Below, in pieces: positions 23,000 to 23,644 of a DNA stretch of 23,644 bases. The DNA is from an uncultured Oscillibacter sp. (GTDB lineage Bacteria; Bacillota; Clostridia; Oscillospirales; Oscillospiraceae). Location of the stretch: assembly GCA_910583695.1 (NCBI GenBank), contig CAJTZL010000049.1:1-23644 (forward strand), in the 5' to 3' direction. Made by a program: the position numbers and the translations under genes. The notes below the pieces were generated by a model. It had not been told where the DNA came from, searched no databases, and saw only the letters and a program-made list of their open reading frames with translations. Each line of letters begins with the position of its first letter. Positions within the stretch are counted from its first letter, which is position 1.

Positions 23000-23203
23000 C
23001 TATCGGTCGAAGCGGAATTTCAATATGGCTTCAACCAGTTTCGCTTTTAGTCTGTCCTGCGTATCGTCATTGATATACCCCTTATACATAGACAGGTATT
23101 TAATATGTGCGTTGTAATACCGCAATACTGTGTCTACCGCTTCCGGCTCTCCGGCAACGGCTTTTTGGATTACCTCAAAAGGTATCAGCTTTTTATTCCT
23201 CAT
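23000..23203 (-). CDS. Conjugative-element helix-turn-helix protein
   Basis: A 67-residue protein with the pattern of the small helix-turn-helix proteins encoded in Tn916-type elements (Orf8-like): KLIPFEVIQKAVAGEPEAVD, then VLRYYNAHIKYLS, and the tail DRLKAKLVEAILKFRFD. In that family it is encoded directly after the sigma-like factor and is thought to act in element gene regulation. The ATG lies inside the end of the sigma-like gene (11-nt overlap), implying translational coupling; GGGAGAG precedes it. It is full length. Family assignment is by recalled motif pattern. Confidence 0.85.
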   Translation of the reverse strand: MRNKKLIPFEVIQKAVAGEPEAVDTVLRYYNAHIKYLSMYKGYINDDTQDRLKAKLVEAILKFRFDR

Positions 23204-23633
23204 GTTTCAATCTCTCCCATTCTTTCCGTAACTGTTTCAGTGCAACATTTCTCCTGCGGTTTATCGTACTCCTGCAACGTCCGTACAGTCTGCCGATTGC
23301 TTCATCACGATAGCCAACGAAGTAATAAAGCAACAGAACTTCCCGTCTTAATTCCGGTAATCTTGATAATGCCGTTGCTAACCGTTCATCATCAACGATA
23401 ACTTCCTTTCCCAACACAAGAAATACGGTCGGCTTGTCCTGCTTTTCAAAGTAGCTGTCCATAGCAGACGGTTCAAAATATCGTTCTGACATCAGATAAT
23501 CAAGGGATATTTCCCGTTCTTCTTTCCGCTTCAAATCCCGCCATGCGTTCATGGCTTCATGGCGCAGGACAATCTTACAGAACGCATGAAACGCATATTC
23601 GATATGTTCCATGAACTGTTCAGAATATCTCAT
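23193..23633 (-). CDS. Sigma-70-like factor of a conjugative element
   Basis: A 146-residue protein resembling the sigma factor-like Orf7 of Tn916 elements. The N-terminal part (MRYSEQFMEHIEYAFHAFCK) and a basic stretch NAWRDLKRKEER look like a reduced region 2; the C-terminal LPELRREVLLLYYFVGY followed by DEAIGRLYGRCRSTINRRR is a clear sigma region 4 helix-turn-helix. It would help drive transcription of excision and transfer genes. GGTGAGAG lies 3 nt before the ATG at the window edge, so the frame is complete but its promoter lies outside. It overlaps the next gene by 11 nt. Confidence 0.88.
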   Translation of the reverse strand: MRYSEQFMEHIEYAFHAFCKIVLRHEAMNAWRDLKRKEEREISLDYLMSERYFEPSAMDSYFEKQDKPTVFLVLGKEVIVDDERLATALSRLPELRREVLLLYYFVGYRDEAIGRLYGRCRSTINRRRNVALKQLRKEWERLKHEE

Positions 23634-23644
23634 TTTCTCTCACC

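Larger units (their letters stand above)
18270..23644 (-). mobile_element. Partial Tn916-like conjugative element arm, rearranged
   Basis: From about 18.27 kb to the window end the DNA is much more AT-rich than the flanking chromosome and all genes switch to the minus strand. The far right carries the sigma-like plus helix-turn-helix pair of Tn916-family conjugative elements. Cargo follows: a HEPN protein, a truncated methyltransferase and an unknown protein. No integrase, excisionase or relaxase is visible here, so either the element continues to the right with other recombination genes or this arm has decayed. The left boundary is estimated from composition; no attachment duplication was identified. 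Confidence 0.6.

Overview
The window looks like a chromosomal segment of a GC-rich gut Clostridia species of the Oscillospiraceae type (Flavonifractor, Pseudoflavonifractor or Lawsonibacter-like), ending inside a foreign, AT-rich integrative element. This placement rests on strong G/C third-position bias, Firmicute ribosome binding sites (AGGAGG), many U-tailed terminators, a membrane pyrophosphatase of the potassium-dependent kind, and a Tn916-type regulatory module at the right end. The genus is inference.

Left part (1 to about 7.8 kb). A gene-free stretch (1-497) holds a purine/pyrimidine palindrome with a mirror copy and three degenerate 30-nt repeats spaced exactly 65 nt apart. Then come a divergent pair (small XRE repressor and a 65-residue orphan), a membrane-anchored metallophosphoesterase, a 27-codon microgene with its own promoter and terminator, a small lipoprotein, the pyrophosphatase gene hppA behind a repeat-rich control region, a tandem OB-fold single-strand-binding-like protein, and a DUF362/ferredoxin protein.

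Middle (7.9-18.1 kb). Nine genes on the plus strand are tightly packed: ddl and murF (peptidoglycan precursor synthesis), an ABC-F ribosome ATPase, a YdcF-like membrane protein, a flavodoxin, release factor 1, a two-helix membrane protein, an in-frame fusion of full-length Sua5 (tRNA t6A synthesis) with dephospho-CoA kinase, and an M18 aminopeptidase. Overlaps and short gaps suggest one or two long transcripts joining cell-wall and translation functions.

Right part (about 18.27 kb to the end). Composition drops to AT-rich and all genes run on the minus strand. At the far right is a sigma-like factor overlapping a helix-turn-helix protein, as in Tn916-type conjugative elements. Where excision and integration genes would be expected there is instead a 646-residue HEPN-domain protein bracketed by two diverged ~85-nt direct repeats, then a 5'-truncated MmeI-like DNA methyltransferase/restriction protein, then a small unknown protein. 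I read this as a decayed conjugative-element arm carrying defence cargo. The HEPN gene is intact, with its own promoter, and is the best candidate for an undescribed system.
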